Shown: positions 33,889 to 43,403 of the stretch, piece by piece | Layout: each line of letters starts with the position of its first letter | Numbering within the stretch: the first letter of the stretch is position 1 | Assembly (NCBI GenBank): GCA_043746815.1 | Contig: JAYTQG010000087.1 | Span: 1-47,532, forward strand | DNA from: JAYTQG01 sp043746815 | GTDB taxonomy: Bacteria; Actinomycetota; Thermoleophilia; Miltoncostaeales; Miltoncostaeaceae | Length of the DNA: 47,532 bases | Reading direction: 5' to 3' | The notes under the pieces: model-generated | Seen by the model: the letters and a program-made list of their open reading frames with translations, nothing else | What the model was told of the DNA's origin: nothing | The model's database searches: none | Position numbers and translations under genes: made by a program

Positions 33889-34248
33889 GTGAAGCAATTC
33901 CTTCTCCGCCTTGCAGGGCCCTTCTTCGTTGGCGCAGGAGCCCTGCATTTCATCTGGCCGGAGACGTATGACCAGGTCGTTCCCGACTATCTGCCCGCCC
34001 GCCGGGCCTTGGTCTACGCGAGCGGAGTAGCGGAGATTGCCGGAGGGCTTGGGATGCTCAACCGCTCCACGCGCCGTATTGCTGGCTGGTGGCTGATTGG
34101 GCTTCTGGTTGCCGTCTTCCCAGCAAACATCTGGATGGCGCAGCACCCCGACCGCTACCACCTGCCGGGAGGGCGAGCCGCGCTCTACGCGCGACTGCCC
34201 CTCCAACTGGTTCTCATTGCTTGGGTCCGCCGGGCATCACGTCCCTAG
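33889..34248 (+). CDS. DoxX-like membrane protein
   Basis: This 119-aa protein has four hydrophobic helices: FLLRLAGPFFVGAGALHF, ALVYASGVAEIAGGLGML, IAGWWLIGLLVAVFPANIW and LQLVLIAWVRR. The ALHFIWPE motif resembles DoxX/DoxD-related membrane proteins. The function is unknown. GTG at 33889 was chosen; the longer frame upstream overlaps the divergent SRPBCC gene. Its end overlaps the convergent MMPL gene by 4 nt. Confidence 0.7.
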   Translation: MKQFLLRLAGPFFVGAGALHFIWPETYDQVVPDYLPARRALVYASGVAEIAGGLGMLNRSTRRIAGWWLIGLLVAVFPANIWMAQHPDRYHLPGGRAALYARLPLQLVLIAWVRRASRP

Positions 34249-36395
34249 ACGGCCACGCTCGGCTTCACCCGGAGAACCTTGGCCGCCCAATCGGGGAGCC
34301 ACCAGTTCCACTTGTCCAACAGACGCATCAGCGCCGGAACGAGGAGCGCCCGGATGATGGTGGCGTCGAAGATGATCCCTGCCGCCAGCCCGATTCCGAA
34401 CTGCTTGATGTCCGTTCCCGGGCTCAACGAGAGGACGAAGAAGGCAAACATCAGCACCAATGCGGCGCTGGTAACGAGCTTTCCGGTCCTCGCCAGTCCC
34501 AGAGAGACGGCCGCAGCCGTGTTGCCGCCCTCGTCGTATGCCTCACGCATGCGCGTCAGCATGAAGACTTCGTAGTCCATCGACAGGCCGTACAGGAACG
34601 CGAAGATCATGATCGGGATCCACGACACAATCGAGTCGGTGGCCGCCACGTTCCAGATCGCCTTGCTGCCGTTCCCCTTCTGGAAGATGAACACGATGAT
34701 CCCGTAGGCGGCGCCCAGGGAAACCAGATTCAAGATCACTGCCTTTAGTGGCAGGATCAATGACCGGAACGCGCGTGCCAGCAGGATGTAAGTCAACACC
34801 ACGACGAAGAGCAGCACCCATGGAAACGTCCCGTAGACGGCCTTGATGAACTCGCGCTCCTGAGGTGGCGTGCCCGCGACCGTCACCTTCGTTCCCGGCG
34901 GGAGCGATCGACTGGCCGACGCCGCGACGTCCTTCAACCGGTTCGTGGTGTCCCGCGTGGGCTTGGCCGACCCGTCGGTCGTCGGGATGGCCTCGATGAT
35001 CCGGAACTGGGCCTTCGTGTTCACGGGTGGAATCGTCGTCCCGACAATGCCCGCGGTCTTGCCGATGGCCGCGGCGAGTGGGGCCAGATCACCCTCGGCA
35101 ACCGGGCCCTCGACGACGATGGAGTAGGGCTTAATCGGACCGGGTCCGATCTTGGCGTCATTCAGCAGCGTAAGGCCCCGATGCCCCGTGCCGGCACCCG
35201 GGAGGTCCTTGGCCTGTGCGTCGCTCGGGTTCAGTTGCAGCCCGAAGAACAGGAGCACCGCAACAATGGCCGCCCCCATGGTGGCGACGGGAATGGGACG
35301 GCGCATGACCATCTTTCCCCACTTGTTCCAGAATCCGGCGTCCGGGTCGTCGCTGCCCTCCACCAGGCGCTTCGGCAGTACTCGCATAGTGTTGATGCGC
35401 GGCCCAAGTGAGTAGAGCAGTGCTGGCAACAGCGTGATTGAGGCCAGTACCGAGACGAGTGGAATCAGCATTCCGCCGATGCCGATTGACCGGATGAAGG
35501 GCAGCGGAATGATGATCATGCTGATCAGGCCAACGGCAACGGTCGACCCCGAGACGATCACCGAATGCCCGGCGTGGCGCATCGTCTCCATGATGGCCGC
35601 CTCACGGTCGTTGCCGTGGCGCAGTTCCTCGCGAAACCGAAAGATGATGAGCAGCGCGTAGTCGATGGCGACGCCCAAACCAACGAGCGAGACCAAGAAC
35701 TGCACCACCACCGAGATGTCCGTGACGAAGGACATCAACCAAACGAGCGTGAAGGTGTTCATGATCGCGGCGATCGCCACCACCAACGGCATGGCCACGG
35801 CAGGGAGCGTGCCGAAGGTAAAGAACAGGATGACGAGCGCCCCGAGCCCACCGATCAGCGTTTCCACCAGAAGGCTCGGTCCACCGCCAGTTTCTCCGTC
35901 GCTCGCCTCGGAAAAGAGGGGCCTCAGCCCGGTCAGCTCTGAGGTCACCCCCGCTGGTGTCGCAGCCTTCAATGCATCTTTCGTCGGATCGAGAGTGAAC
36001 TGGTCGAAGGCATCTGGTCCGGGCGGGTAAATCAACGCGAACATGGTGTGGCGATCGGCCGAGACGAAGGTGGAACTCTTCGCGTCGAAGTAGGAACTGA
36101 CGCGCGCACCGGGCGTTGCGGCCGCTGCGCTGGTGATTGCCTGTTTGATACCGGTTTCCTGGGTGACATCTCCCGTAGACTTGAAGACGGGAACATAGGG
36201 CTGGATCTCGCCGCTTCCGAGCGTCTGGAGTGTCCGCTGATTGGCCTCGTAGGCGGAGTAGCCGGGGATCGAAAAGGTCTTCAACCACCGATCGGTCATC
36301 TGTCCGGCGGCGAAGCCACCGAAGGCGGTGAGGAGTACCCAGATGCCGATGACGATCTTCCGGTGATGGGTGACATAGCGCGTCAACCGATCCAT
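34245..36395 (-). CDS. MMPL-family RND transporter
   Basis: This 716-aa protein has two MMPL halves, each with a TM, a large outer loop and five clustered helices. Features include RKIVIGIWVLLTAFGG at TM1, GLGVAIDYALLIIFRFREE (the proton-relay Asp) in the first half and YGLSMDYEVFMLTRMREAYD in the second. The family exports lipids or drugs using the proton gradient. ATG at 36395 follows AAGGAG by 7 nt. The substrate is unknown; there is no lipid-synthesis cluster nearby except a desaturase 1 kb away. Confidence 0.92.
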   Translation of the reverse strand: MDRLTRYVTHHRKIVIGIWVLLTAFGGFAAGQMTDRWLKTFSIPGYSAYEANQRTLQTLGSGEIQPYVPVFKSTGDVTQETGIKQAITSAAAATPGARVSSYFDAKSSTFVSADRHTMFALIYPPGPDAFDQFTLDPTKDALKAATPAGVTSELTGLRPLFSEASDGETGGGPSLLVETLIGGLGALVILFFTFGTLPAVAMPLVVAIAAIMNTFTLVWLMSFVTDISVVVQFLVSLVGLGVAIDYALLIIFRFREELRHGNDREAAIMETMRHAGHSVIVSGSTVAVGLISMIIIPLPFIRSIGIGGMLIPLVSVLASITLLPALLYSLGPRINTMRVLPKRLVEGSDDPDAGFWNKWGKMVMRRPIPVATMGAAIVAVLLFFGLQLNPSDAQAKDLPGAGTGHRGLTLLNDAKIGPGPIKPYSIVVEGPVAEGDLAPLAAAIGKTAGIVGTTIPPVNTKAQFRIIEAIPTTDGSAKPTRDTTNRLKDVAASASRSLPPGTKVTVAGTPPQEREFIKAVYGTFPWVLLFVVVLTYILLARAFRSLILPLKAVILNLVSLGAAYGIIVFIFQKGNGSKAIWNVAATDSIVSWIPIMIFAFLYGLSMDYEVFMLTRMREAYDEGGNTAAAVSLGLARTGKLVTSAALVLMFAFFVLSLSPGTDIKQFGIGLAAGIIFDATIIRALLVPALMRLLDKWNWWLPDWAAKVLRVKPSVAV

Positions 36396-36614
36396 GAACC
36401 AGCTCCTTCTCAACGGGGATGTCGTCTCGCCAGCTTCCTCGCTCGCAAGCGCCGGGGACGTTTTTACCAGCCCCGGCGGATCCCCTCGACCTCAACCAGT
36501 CAAGGCTCAGACAAGTTGACGGTGGCGCTCCGTGGCGCCGGCACGCCGCGATTGCCCGCCGATTGCCTCCCAATCACGACCAACCGCCCACCTCGGCCGG
36601 TATCGTCCGCACCC

Positions 36615-36968
36615 GTGGCGCCGGTCTTCAGTCTCAGCATCGCGCTGCTCCTGTTCTCGCTCGGCGCCTGGGGCATCGGTCTCGCCGCGTCGGGGCGGAC
36701 GCTTGAGCGGCCCTACGTCACTGCCACGCTGCTCGTCGAGGCCGAGTTGGTCATCCAGGCCGTCGCCGCTGCCGCGTTTCTGATCGGCGGTCACCGACCC
36801 GACTCCGTGCCAGAGTTCATCGGATACCTGGTGACATCGGTGATCCTGATTCCCTTCGGGCTGGAGCGGGCGCGAGGCATTGAGCAGACCCGGTGGGAGC
36901 CCGCAATTCTTGGAGCCGTCTGTCTCGCGCTGGCGGTCGCCGTCCTCAGATTGTTGTCGCTGTGGTAG
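36615..36968 (+). CDS. Small membrane protein, first of a pair
   Basis: This 117-aa protein has about four hydrophobic helices (FSLSIALLLFSLGAWGIGL, LLVEAELVIQAVAAAAFLI, FIGYLVTSVILIPFGLE, AVCLALAVAVLRLLSLW). No motif with a known function was recognised. The GTG at 36615 is the first plausible start. The next membrane gene overlaps its end by 7 nt, so the two are co-translated. Confidence 0.65.
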   Translation: MAPVFSLSIALLLFSLGAWGIGLAASGRTLERPYVTATLLVEAELVIQAVAAAAFLIGGHRPDSVPEFIGYLVTSVILIPFGLERARGIEQTRWEPAILGAVCLALAVAVLRLLSLW

Positions 36969-37390
36969 CCGCCGGCCCTGGACGCCTTCTCGGGGCGATA
37001 TATGCCCTCTTTGCACTGGCGGCTGGCGCACGCTCAGCGGTTCAGATCGCCACCAAGTTCGGTGACGCACCCTTGGCGTATGTCCTCTCCGCGTTCGCGG
37101 CGGTGATCTACCTGGTCGCCGCGATCAGTTTCGGCAGGGTGTCTCGGCGGGCCTGGCAGGCGGCGCTCACAGCCGTTGGGATTGAACTCATGGGTGTGCT
37201 CATCGTTGGGACCGCCAGCCTCGCCGCCAATGCGTCATTCCCCGACCAAACGGTCTGGTCGAACTACGGATCGGGCTATGGCTTCATTCCCGTGGTGCTT
37301 CCCGTCGTCGGCCTCTGGTGGCTCCTGAAACACCCCTCGAGTCCGCACCCAGACCTGAGTGCTAGCGTCCCGCCGACCGGTGAGTTGTAG
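36962..37390 (+). CDS. Small membrane protein, second of a pair
   Basis: This 142-aa protein has about four helices: LLGAIYALFALAAGARSAVQ, VLSAFAAVIYLVAAISFG, AALTAVGIELMGVLIVGTAS and FIPVVLPVVGLWWLLKH. The start is GTG at 36962, overlapping the preceding gene by 7 nt. No function is recognised. The desaturase starts 14 nt after its stop, so all three may form an operon. Confidence 0.65.
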   Translation: MVAAGPGRLLGAIYALFALAAGARSAVQIATKFGDAPLAYVLSAFAAVIYLVAAISFGRVSRRAWQAALTAVGIELMGVLIVGTASLAANASFPDQTVWSNYGSGYGFIPVVLPVVGLWWLLKHPSSPHPDLSASVPPTGEL

Positions 37391-37403
37391 AGGGGACCCT
37401 GCG

Positions 37404-38513
37404 TTGGGCGAGCGAGGACTGTTCCAAGGTGGCGGACGCCTGTATGCCGAGCTTCGCGCGCGGTCCGCGGTCGTGCTCACCCCGGAGCTGATCAGCGCAG
37501 GTCGCAGACGTCTTGCAATCAAGTGCGCCGTCATTGCGACGTGGACCGTAGGCGCCTACCTCGGACTGTTGTTCCTTGCGCACGGCCCCCTCTCGGTCAC
37601 CTTGTGGTCGGTGGCGCTCGGCCTGGCAATCGCGGGCGTCGCATTTTGCATTGGCCATGACGCGAACCACGACGCCTTTCTCGGCAACCGGCGCGCCAAC
37701 CGGGTCGTTGGCCTCGCCTTCGACCTCATCGGTGTCAGCTCGTACATCTGGCGCAGTAAGCACAACCAGGCGCACCACTCATTCACAAACGTGCAGGGCG
37801 CAGACTCCGACATCGAGCAGATGCCGCTCGCCCGTCTCGCTCCGGATCAACCGCTGCACTGGTATCACCGCTTCCAGCACATCTATATGTGGCTGCTCTA
37901 CGGCCTGTTCACGATCCGCCACCACCTGTTCGGCGACATCAAACAGCTGGTCACCGGGCGGATCGCCGACCTCACCCCCGTCGCGCGTCCACGTGGGGTG
38001 GAGCTTGCGTACTTCATCGGTGGCAAGGTGGTCTTCTGGACCTGGACGGCGGTGATTCCGCTCCTGCTGCATCCGTGGTACGGCGTGCTTGGTGCCTTCC
38101 TCATCGTGTCGTGGGTCAGCGGTTTTACCGTTGCAACGGTCTTTCAGTTGGCCCACTGCACCGACGACGCACACTTTTCGAGCATCGACGAGCTCCGGAG
38201 CGGGCCGCCGAAGGCATGGGCGGACCACCAAGTCGAGACGACGGTGGACTTCGCCCCATCAAACGCCTTTTTGCGCTGGTACCTCGGCGGGCTGAACTTC
38301 CAGGTTGAGCATCACTTGTTTCCGAAGGTCAGCCATGTGCACTACCCACTGCTGTTCCCGATTGTCCGAGACACGTGCGCAGAGCTTGGCGTGCAACACA
38401 ACACGCAGGCCACGCTGCGCCTCGCGTTGGGCTCGCATGTGCGCTGGCTGCGACAAATGGGTCGACCTGAACCAAGCGGGATCGGCGTCAGCGCACAGTC
38501 ACCGTCCGGCTGA
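37404..38513 (+). CDS. Acyl-lipid/acyl-CoA fatty acid desaturase
   Basis: This 369-aa membrane desaturase introduces a cis double bond, using di-iron and an electron carrier. Histidine boxes are HDANH (about 85-89), HNQAHH (about 120-125) and QVEHH in the late FQVEHHLFPKVSHVHYP. The Gln-containing third box is typical of front-end or related acyl desaturases. TTG at 37404 is preferred because AGGGGA lies about 8 nt upstream and it avoids overlap with the preceding gene; GTG at 37359 is possible. The 3' end overlaps the convergent protease gene by 26 nt. Confidence 0.9.
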   Translation: MGERGLFQGGGRLYAELRARSAVVLTPELISAGRRRLAIKCAVIATWTVGAYLGLLFLAHGPLSVTLWSVALGLAIAGVAFCIGHDANHDAFLGNRRANRVVGLAFDLIGVSSYIWRSKHNQAHHSFTNVQGADSDIEQMPLARLAPDQPLHWYHRFQHIYMWLLYGLFTIRHHLFGDIKQLVTGRIADLTPVARPRGVELAYFIGGKVVFWTWTAVIPLLLHPWYGVLGAFLIVSWVSGFTVATVFQLAHCTDDAHFSSIDELRSGPPKAWADHQVETTVDFAPSNAFLRWYLGGLNFQVEHHLFPKVSHVHYPLLFPIVRDTCAELGVQHNTQATLRLALGSHVRWLRQMGRPEPSGIGVSAQSPSG

Positions 38514-40242
38514 GGTTCACCGACGCCCCGTCAGGGGTCAGCACCTGGATACGGACGTCAAACCTGCCGGGGCGGCGGATCGGGAGTGCGATGCGGGCTG
38601 ATCCGGACGGCAACGCTCGTGCCAGCCGGAATGCCAGACGGCCGTTGGCGTGATTGAACACCTGAACCGTGGCCCGCAGTGGCGCGGTCGCCTGACCGGT
38701 AAGAACAGCAACGCGATGCCCTGACACCAGTCGCACGGATACCAGTCGCGCCCTGACTGACGGATGGGTCTCCTCCACTGAGCGGGGAACCGGCGCCGCA
38801 GTTGGCGCAGTGGGCTGGGGCACGGCAACGAACGGTGTTGCGGCCGCCTCGGCGGGAAGCACGCGCCCTGCGGCGGCATAGACGGCAGCCCGTGCATTTA
38901 GCGCCCCGGCCCCGGAGGCGGTGTCGGGACCCGGAGGTCCGATGTCAGTGGCGGTGTCGATAAGGATTCGGGTCACTTGATCAATCGTGAGGGCAGGATT
39001 CGCCTGGCGCATCAGGGCGACCGTCCCCGCCACGTGCGGGCTTGCCATGCTCGTTCCCGTGGAGGCCGCGAAGCCCCCCGCGAGGCCACCCACAACCGAC
39101 ACCCCCGGAGCGACCAACTCCGGCTTACGGACGATGGAGCCATCCGGGCGCGTCACCGGCTCGTGCCGACCTGAGAACTCCGGGACCTGATGCTGGTCGT
39201 CGTCGGCGCCGACCGTGATGACCCCGCTGTCGCTGCCGGGGCTTCCCACCGTTCCGGAGTTCCCCGACGCAAAGACTGGCACGATGCCAATTGCCCGCCA
39301 GTTTGCGAGGAGCGCGCGAAACCACGGGTCACCGGCATTCGGCGATGACCAGGAACTGTTGACGACGCTCGGCCAATCAGCCGTGGAGGGGTCGCCGTCG
39401 GGGTCCGTCATCCACTGGGCAGCGGCGAGAAGGGCCGAACTGCGACCGAGACCATCACCGTCAAGTGCCTTTGCGACGATCAGTTTGGCCCCTGGGGCGA
39501 CACCTATTGGCGCGCCACTCACGGGGACCCCAACGAGCGTGGACGCGGTGTGCGTGCCGTGTCCGTTGTCGTCATACGGTTGTAGACGTGCGCCGACGAA
39601 GTCACGAAATCGGGCGATCCGTCCGGCCAGCGCCGGATTTGCAGGATCGACCCCGCTGTCGATCGTTCCGATCGTGATGCCCTGGCCGTTCAGTCCCAAC
39701 TCGCTCCAGACCCGGGACGCGCCGATGTCGGCAATCCCCCAATTTCCAAGACCTGGACTTGGAAGGACGGGGCCCGACAGTGCGCTGGCCACCTGGACGG
39801 CACGATCGACGGCCACCGAGCCCACCCTCGGGTCGCCCGCCAGGCGGGAAAGCCCGTCCGGGCCGATACTCCCGGCAACGGCGTTGATGAGCCAAAGCTG
39901 CCGCGCCGGGTGCCCGGGTGACGTCAGCCGCCGGGCAAGCCACGGCTGGCTGGTCCGTGCCGTGCGTTGGAGCGCACGGACCAGCGCAACCCCGCCTGCC
40001 CCGTGAGGACTCGCCCTCAAGGTGACAATGACCGGTATCCGGAGACCAACCTGATCCCGCCCAGACTCGGTGCCCGGCGTCGCCCCGGTCAGCGGTCGAG
40101 AAGTGTCTGTCGCCCCCGCCGAAGTGGCGAGGGCGACGGTGAGCAGTGCGACCAATACGCGGCATCCGTGCCGGGTCGCTCGGGAGTCCCTACCCTCGTT
40201 GCCCACGGATATCTCATCGGCATGTTCCACCGCAACGGACAT
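38488..40242 (-). CDS. Secreted subtilisin-like serine protease (S8)
   Basis: This 584-aa protease has a signal peptide (VLVALLTVALATSAGA), an inhibitor-like prodomain and a catalytic domain with D195 (TIGTIDSGVDPANP), H228 (DDNGHGTHTAS), oxyanion Asn (FASGNSG) and S398 (STGTSMASPHVAGT). A C-terminal domain of about 110 residues, rich in Pro and Ala then beta strands (RLVSGHRVAVLTGQA), may bind a surface partner. ATG at 40242 or 40251 is possible. It is divergent from glgP with about 50 bp between starts. The related gene at 31061 is a pseudogene. Confidence 0.93.
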   Translation of the reverse strand: MSVAVEHADEISVGNEGRDSRATRHGCRVLVALLTVALATSAGATDTSRPLTGATPGTESGRDQVGLRIPVIVTLRASPHGAGGVALVRALQRTARTSQPWLARRLTSPGHPARQLWLINAVAGSIGPDGLSRLAGDPRVGSVAVDRAVQVASALSGPVLPSPGLGNWGIADIGASRVWSELGLNGQGITIGTIDSGVDPANPALAGRIARFRDFVGARLQPYDDNGHGTHTASTLVGVPVSGAPIGVAPGAKLIVAKALDGDGLGRSSALLAAAQWMTDPDGDPSTADWPSVVNSSWSSPNAGDPWFRALLANWRAIGIVPVFASGNSGTVGSPGSDSGVITVGADDDQHQVPEFSGRHEPVTRPDGSIVRKPELVAPGVSVVGGLAGGFAASTGTSMASPHVAGTVALMRQANPALTIDQVTRILIDTATDIGPPGPDTASGAGALNARAAVYAAAGRVLPAEAAATPFVAVPQPTAPTAAPVPRSVEETHPSVRARLVSVRLVSGHRVAVLTGQATAPLRATVQVFNHANGRLAFRLARALPSGSARIALPIRRPGRFDVRIQVLTPDGASVNLSRTVTVR

Positions 40243-40292
40243 CCCGCACAACGAGTGAGACCCAAGCGTTGGATGGCAGAGGGTCGGCTACG

Positions 40293-42812
40293 ATGGCCAG
40301 CTCCGCTCACCCTCAAACGAACCAAGTGACCTTGCCAATGCGCATCCGAAACGTCCTCGTCGACTCCCGCCCAGATGGTCCGCTGGCCCCACTAACGACG
40401 CTCGCGCGCGATCTCGACCCGCGAGTGCAACGCGAGGTCGGCGCAATTCTTGCCCGGATCGACCCGTCTTGCTGGGAACAGTCAGGACACAATCCGGCCC
40501 GCGCCATCGCCCAGCTCAGCGCCACCGCGCTGGAGACGGCCTCCGGGGATGAGGATCTGATCCATGCCGTTGAGGCGGCGGTCGTGACTCGCGCGGAGCG
40601 CCTCGCCACCCCTGAGTGGACGCCACCCGGGGCCGAAGGGATGCTCGTCGCATATTTTTCGTGCGAGTTTGGGCTGGATGCAAGTCTGCCCATCTACTCG
40701 GGTGGGCTTGGCCTGCTCTCTGGCGACCACCTCAAGGCAGCCGCCGATCTGAGGCTGCCCCTGGTGGGCGTCGGGCTCTTCTATCGCAATGGCTACTTCC
40801 GCCAGGACGTCGCTCCCGACGGGCGTCAGGTGGAGCGGTACCCAGCCAGTGACGAGACCCAACTCCCAATGGAGCCAGCGTTTTGCCCCGACGGTACGCC
40901 GGTTCGCGTCACCGTGGACCTCGCCGGTGAGACCGTGACCTGCGGGGTCTGGCGCGCCCAGACCGGCGGGGTGGACCTCTACCTGCTCGACACCGACCTC
41001 CCCGAGAACACACCCGCCGCCCGCGCCATTACTGATTTGCTCTACGGGGGTGACCGCGAGCACCGAATCCGTCAAGAACTGGTGCTCGGCATCGGTGGCG
41101 TGCGCGCCCTGGCTGCGATCGGACTCTCGCCGACGGTGTTTCACATGAACGAAGGCCACTCCGCATTCCTTGCGATCGAGCGGCTCCGAGTCCTCGTTTC
41201 AGAACACGGGTTGAGCGTTCCGGAAGCGATGGAGGCCATCCGCGCGTCGAGCGTGTTCACCACTCATACCCCGGTACCAGCCGGAAATGAGGTGTTCGAG
41301 GCGGAGCTCGCCAGCCGATACGTGGCGCCGCTCGTCAAAGAGGTGGGCCTCGACTGGGACGGATTTGCGGCGATGGCGCGTGTGCCCGGCCAGACCGACG
41401 GCCCGATCGGGATGACGGTCCTCGCGCTCCGAAGTGCCAGGCGCGCAAACGGAGTCAGCGCGCTGCACGGCCTCGTGTCGCGGGATATGTGGAAGGCGCT
41501 CTGGCCCGGCTATCTCCCCACAGAGACGCCCATTGGACATGTCACGAACGGCGTCCACACCGGAACCTGGCTGTCGGACGGGACGCGTTCACTGCTGGCC
41601 GACCGCGGCCTCGCGGCGATCGAGGCTGACCCGGCTGATCCGGCGGCATGGAACGGAGCGGCCGAGGTCGATGGCCACGCGCTCTGGAACGCGCGCACGA
41701 CGGCGCGGCGCAGCCTCATCGAGATGGTTGGACGAAGTGGCCTGGACTCCCCGCACCTCAACCCCGATGCCCTCACCATCGGGTTCTCGCGACGATTCGC
41801 GACGTACAAGCGTGCCGCCCTACTCCTGCGCCAGCCGGAACGCCTGCGCGCGCTCCTGACACACCCTGACCGGCCCGTGCAGATTGTTCTGGCCGGAAAG
41901 GCGCATCCGCATGACGATCCGGGCAAGGGTGTACTGCAATCAATTTTGAGTGCCGCGCGCTCGCTTGGAATCACGAACCAGGTCGCCTTCGTGCCGGACT
42001 ACGACATCGCCGTTGCGAAGGTCCTCGTTGCAGGGGCTGACGTCTGGCTGAACACCCCCCGCCGACCGTACGAGGCCTCAGGAACCAGCGGAATGAAGGC
42101 CGCCCTCAATGGAGTTCTGAACCTCTCCGTGTTGGACGGGTGGTGGCCGGAGGGGTATGCACCGGATCTTGGCTGGGCCATTGGCGACGAGCGGTCGATT
42201 GACGACGCGGAGTTGCAGGACTCCCGCGACGCCGAGTCACTGTTTTCGCTGCTAGAGAGCGACGTCGTCCCGGCCTTCTACGAGCGGGATCACGATGGTC
42301 TCCCGCAGCGGTGGCTCGCGATGATGCGCCGGTCAATGTGCGTTCTCGGGCCGCAGTTTTCCACCCAACGCATGGTCCGCGAGTACGCGGAACAGTTCTA
42401 CGGTCCGGCGCATGTCGACGGGGCGCGGATGAGCGCAGACAGCTACCAAGGTGCACGCGACGGAGCGGCCTGGCGAGCGCGCATGTCGGCGGCCTGGTCG
42501 AACGTGCGAATCGTCGACGTTGTCACCCAACCGACTGCCCGCGCGGGGTCGCTCCTAGCGGTCGACATCACCGTCGACCTTGCGTCGATCGCACCTGACG
42601 ACGTTCGCGTCGAGGTCGTGGTCGGCGAGCCTGATCCCGTCGGCTTTTCGCGTCCTTCCATCATTCTCGCAACGCGAACCCAAAGCGGCTACCGCGCCGA
42701 GGTGCCCGTTTCCCACGGCGGCCGCGTTTGCCTCGCCGCCCGAGTTGTCGCAAACCCCGGTGGCCTTCCCCTGGACGCCGCACTGGCGACGTGGGAGGCT
42801 AATCTCAGCTAG
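40293..42812 (+). CDS. glgP: Alpha-glucan (glycogen) phosphorylase GlgP
   Basis: GlgP releases glucose-1-phosphate from glucan ends using phosphate. The protein is 839 aa with an N-terminal DUF3417-like domain (about 15-120), followed by the GT35 core: YFSCEFGLDASLPIYSGGLG, FHMNEGHSAF, and the PLP-binding EASGTSGMKAALNGV (K602). This layout belongs to the shorter, archaeal-like GT35 group found in many actinobacteria. ATG at 40293 has AGAGGG about 9 nt upstream; ATG at 40338 is an alternative. It complements the glgE-glgX operon as its degradative arm. The TetR gene that follows begins after a 3-bp gap, so it may regulate glgP. Confidence 0.94.
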   Translation: MASSAHPQTNQVTLPMRIRNVLVDSRPDGPLAPLTTLARDLDPRVQREVGAILARIDPSCWEQSGHNPARAIAQLSATALETASGDEDLIHAVEAAVVTRAERLATPEWTPPGAEGMLVAYFSCEFGLDASLPIYSGGLGLLSGDHLKAAADLRLPLVGVGLFYRNGYFRQDVAPDGRQVERYPASDETQLPMEPAFCPDGTPVRVTVDLAGETVTCGVWRAQTGGVDLYLLDTDLPENTPAARAITDLLYGGDREHRIRQELVLGIGGVRALAAIGLSPTVFHMNEGHSAFLAIERLRVLVSEHGLSVPEAMEAIRASSVFTTHTPVPAGNEVFEAELASRYVAPLVKEVGLDWDGFAAMARVPGQTDGPIGMTVLALRSARRANGVSALHGLVSRDMWKALWPGYLPTETPIGHVTNGVHTGTWLSDGTRSLLADRGLAAIEADPADPAAWNGAAEVDGHALWNARTTARRSLIEMVGRSGLDSPHLNPDALTIGFSRRFATYKRAALLLRQPERLRALLTHPDRPVQIVLAGKAHPHDDPGKGVLQSILSAARSLGITNQVAFVPDYDIAVAKVLVAGADVWLNTPRRPYEASGTSGMKAALNGVLNLSVLDGWWPEGYAPDLGWAIGDERSIDDAELQDSRDAESLFSLLESDVVPAFYERDHDGLPQRWLAMMRRSMCVLGPQFSTQRMVREYAEQFYGPAHVDGARMSADSYQGARDGAAWRARMSAAWSNVRIVDVVTQPTARAGSLLAVDITVDLASIAPDDVRVEVVVGEPDPVGFSRPSIILATRTQSGYRAEVPVSHGGRVCLAARVVANPGGLPLDAALATWEANLS

Positions 42813-42815
42813 TCC

Positions 42816-43403
42816 ATGGCTGCATCGTCCCCATTCTCCCGCCCGATTCAGCGTGAGCGCTCCGACGCGTGCCGTAACCGCCTGCGCGCCCTTGAAGCGG
42901 CCGAGACGCTCTTCGCAACCCATGGTGTCGCGGACGTGTCCATGGACCAGATCGCCGTGGCGGCGGGGGTTGGCAAAGCGACCCTGTACCGCGCCTTTGG
43001 CGACCGGGCGGGCCTTGCGATGGCACTCCTCGACAAGCGCGAGCGGGATTTCCAGCAGGACATCCTGTCCGGCCCTCCACCGCTTGGACCAGGGGCGGCA
43101 CCGATCGAGCGGATCGTCGCCTTCCTTCGGACGCTCGCGGGCCTCGTCAGTGGCCAGCTGGACGTCTTGGTCTGCGCAGAGACCGCCGCCCCCGGCGCCC
43201 GCTTTCGCTCTGGGGTATACGTCACCCATCGCACCCACCTTGCAATGTTGATCACGCAGGTCGACCCGGACGTTGATGCGGGAATGCTGGCCGAGCTGAT
43301 GATGGCCCCCGTTGCGGCCGAGCTGGTCAGCCATTTGGCGACCGACTCCGGGCAACTTGCGGACCTCCTTGAACGGATCGCACGCGGGGCGCTCAGCAAC
43401 TGA
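42816..43403 (+). CDS. TetR/AcrR family regulator downstream of glgP
   Basis: This 195-aa regulator has an N-terminal TetR helix-turn-helix (about 24-65: ALEAAETLFATHGVADVSM, then IAVAAGVGKATLYRAFGDR) and a C-terminal ligand domain containing SGVYVTHRTHLAML. Its ATG is 3 nt after the glgP stop, so it is co-transcribed with the phosphorylase and may sense a metabolite of glycogen use. No operator near glgP or other genes was recognised. Confidence 0.9.
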   Translation: MAASSPFSRPIQRERSDACRNRLRALEAAETLFATHGVADVSMDQIAVAAGVGKATLYRAFGDRAGLAMALLDKRERDFQQDILSGPPPLGPGAAPIERIVAFLRTLAGLVSGQLDVLVCAETAAPGARFRSGVYVTHRTHLAMLITQVDPDVDAGMLAELMMAPVAAELVSHLATDSGQLADLLERIARGALSN

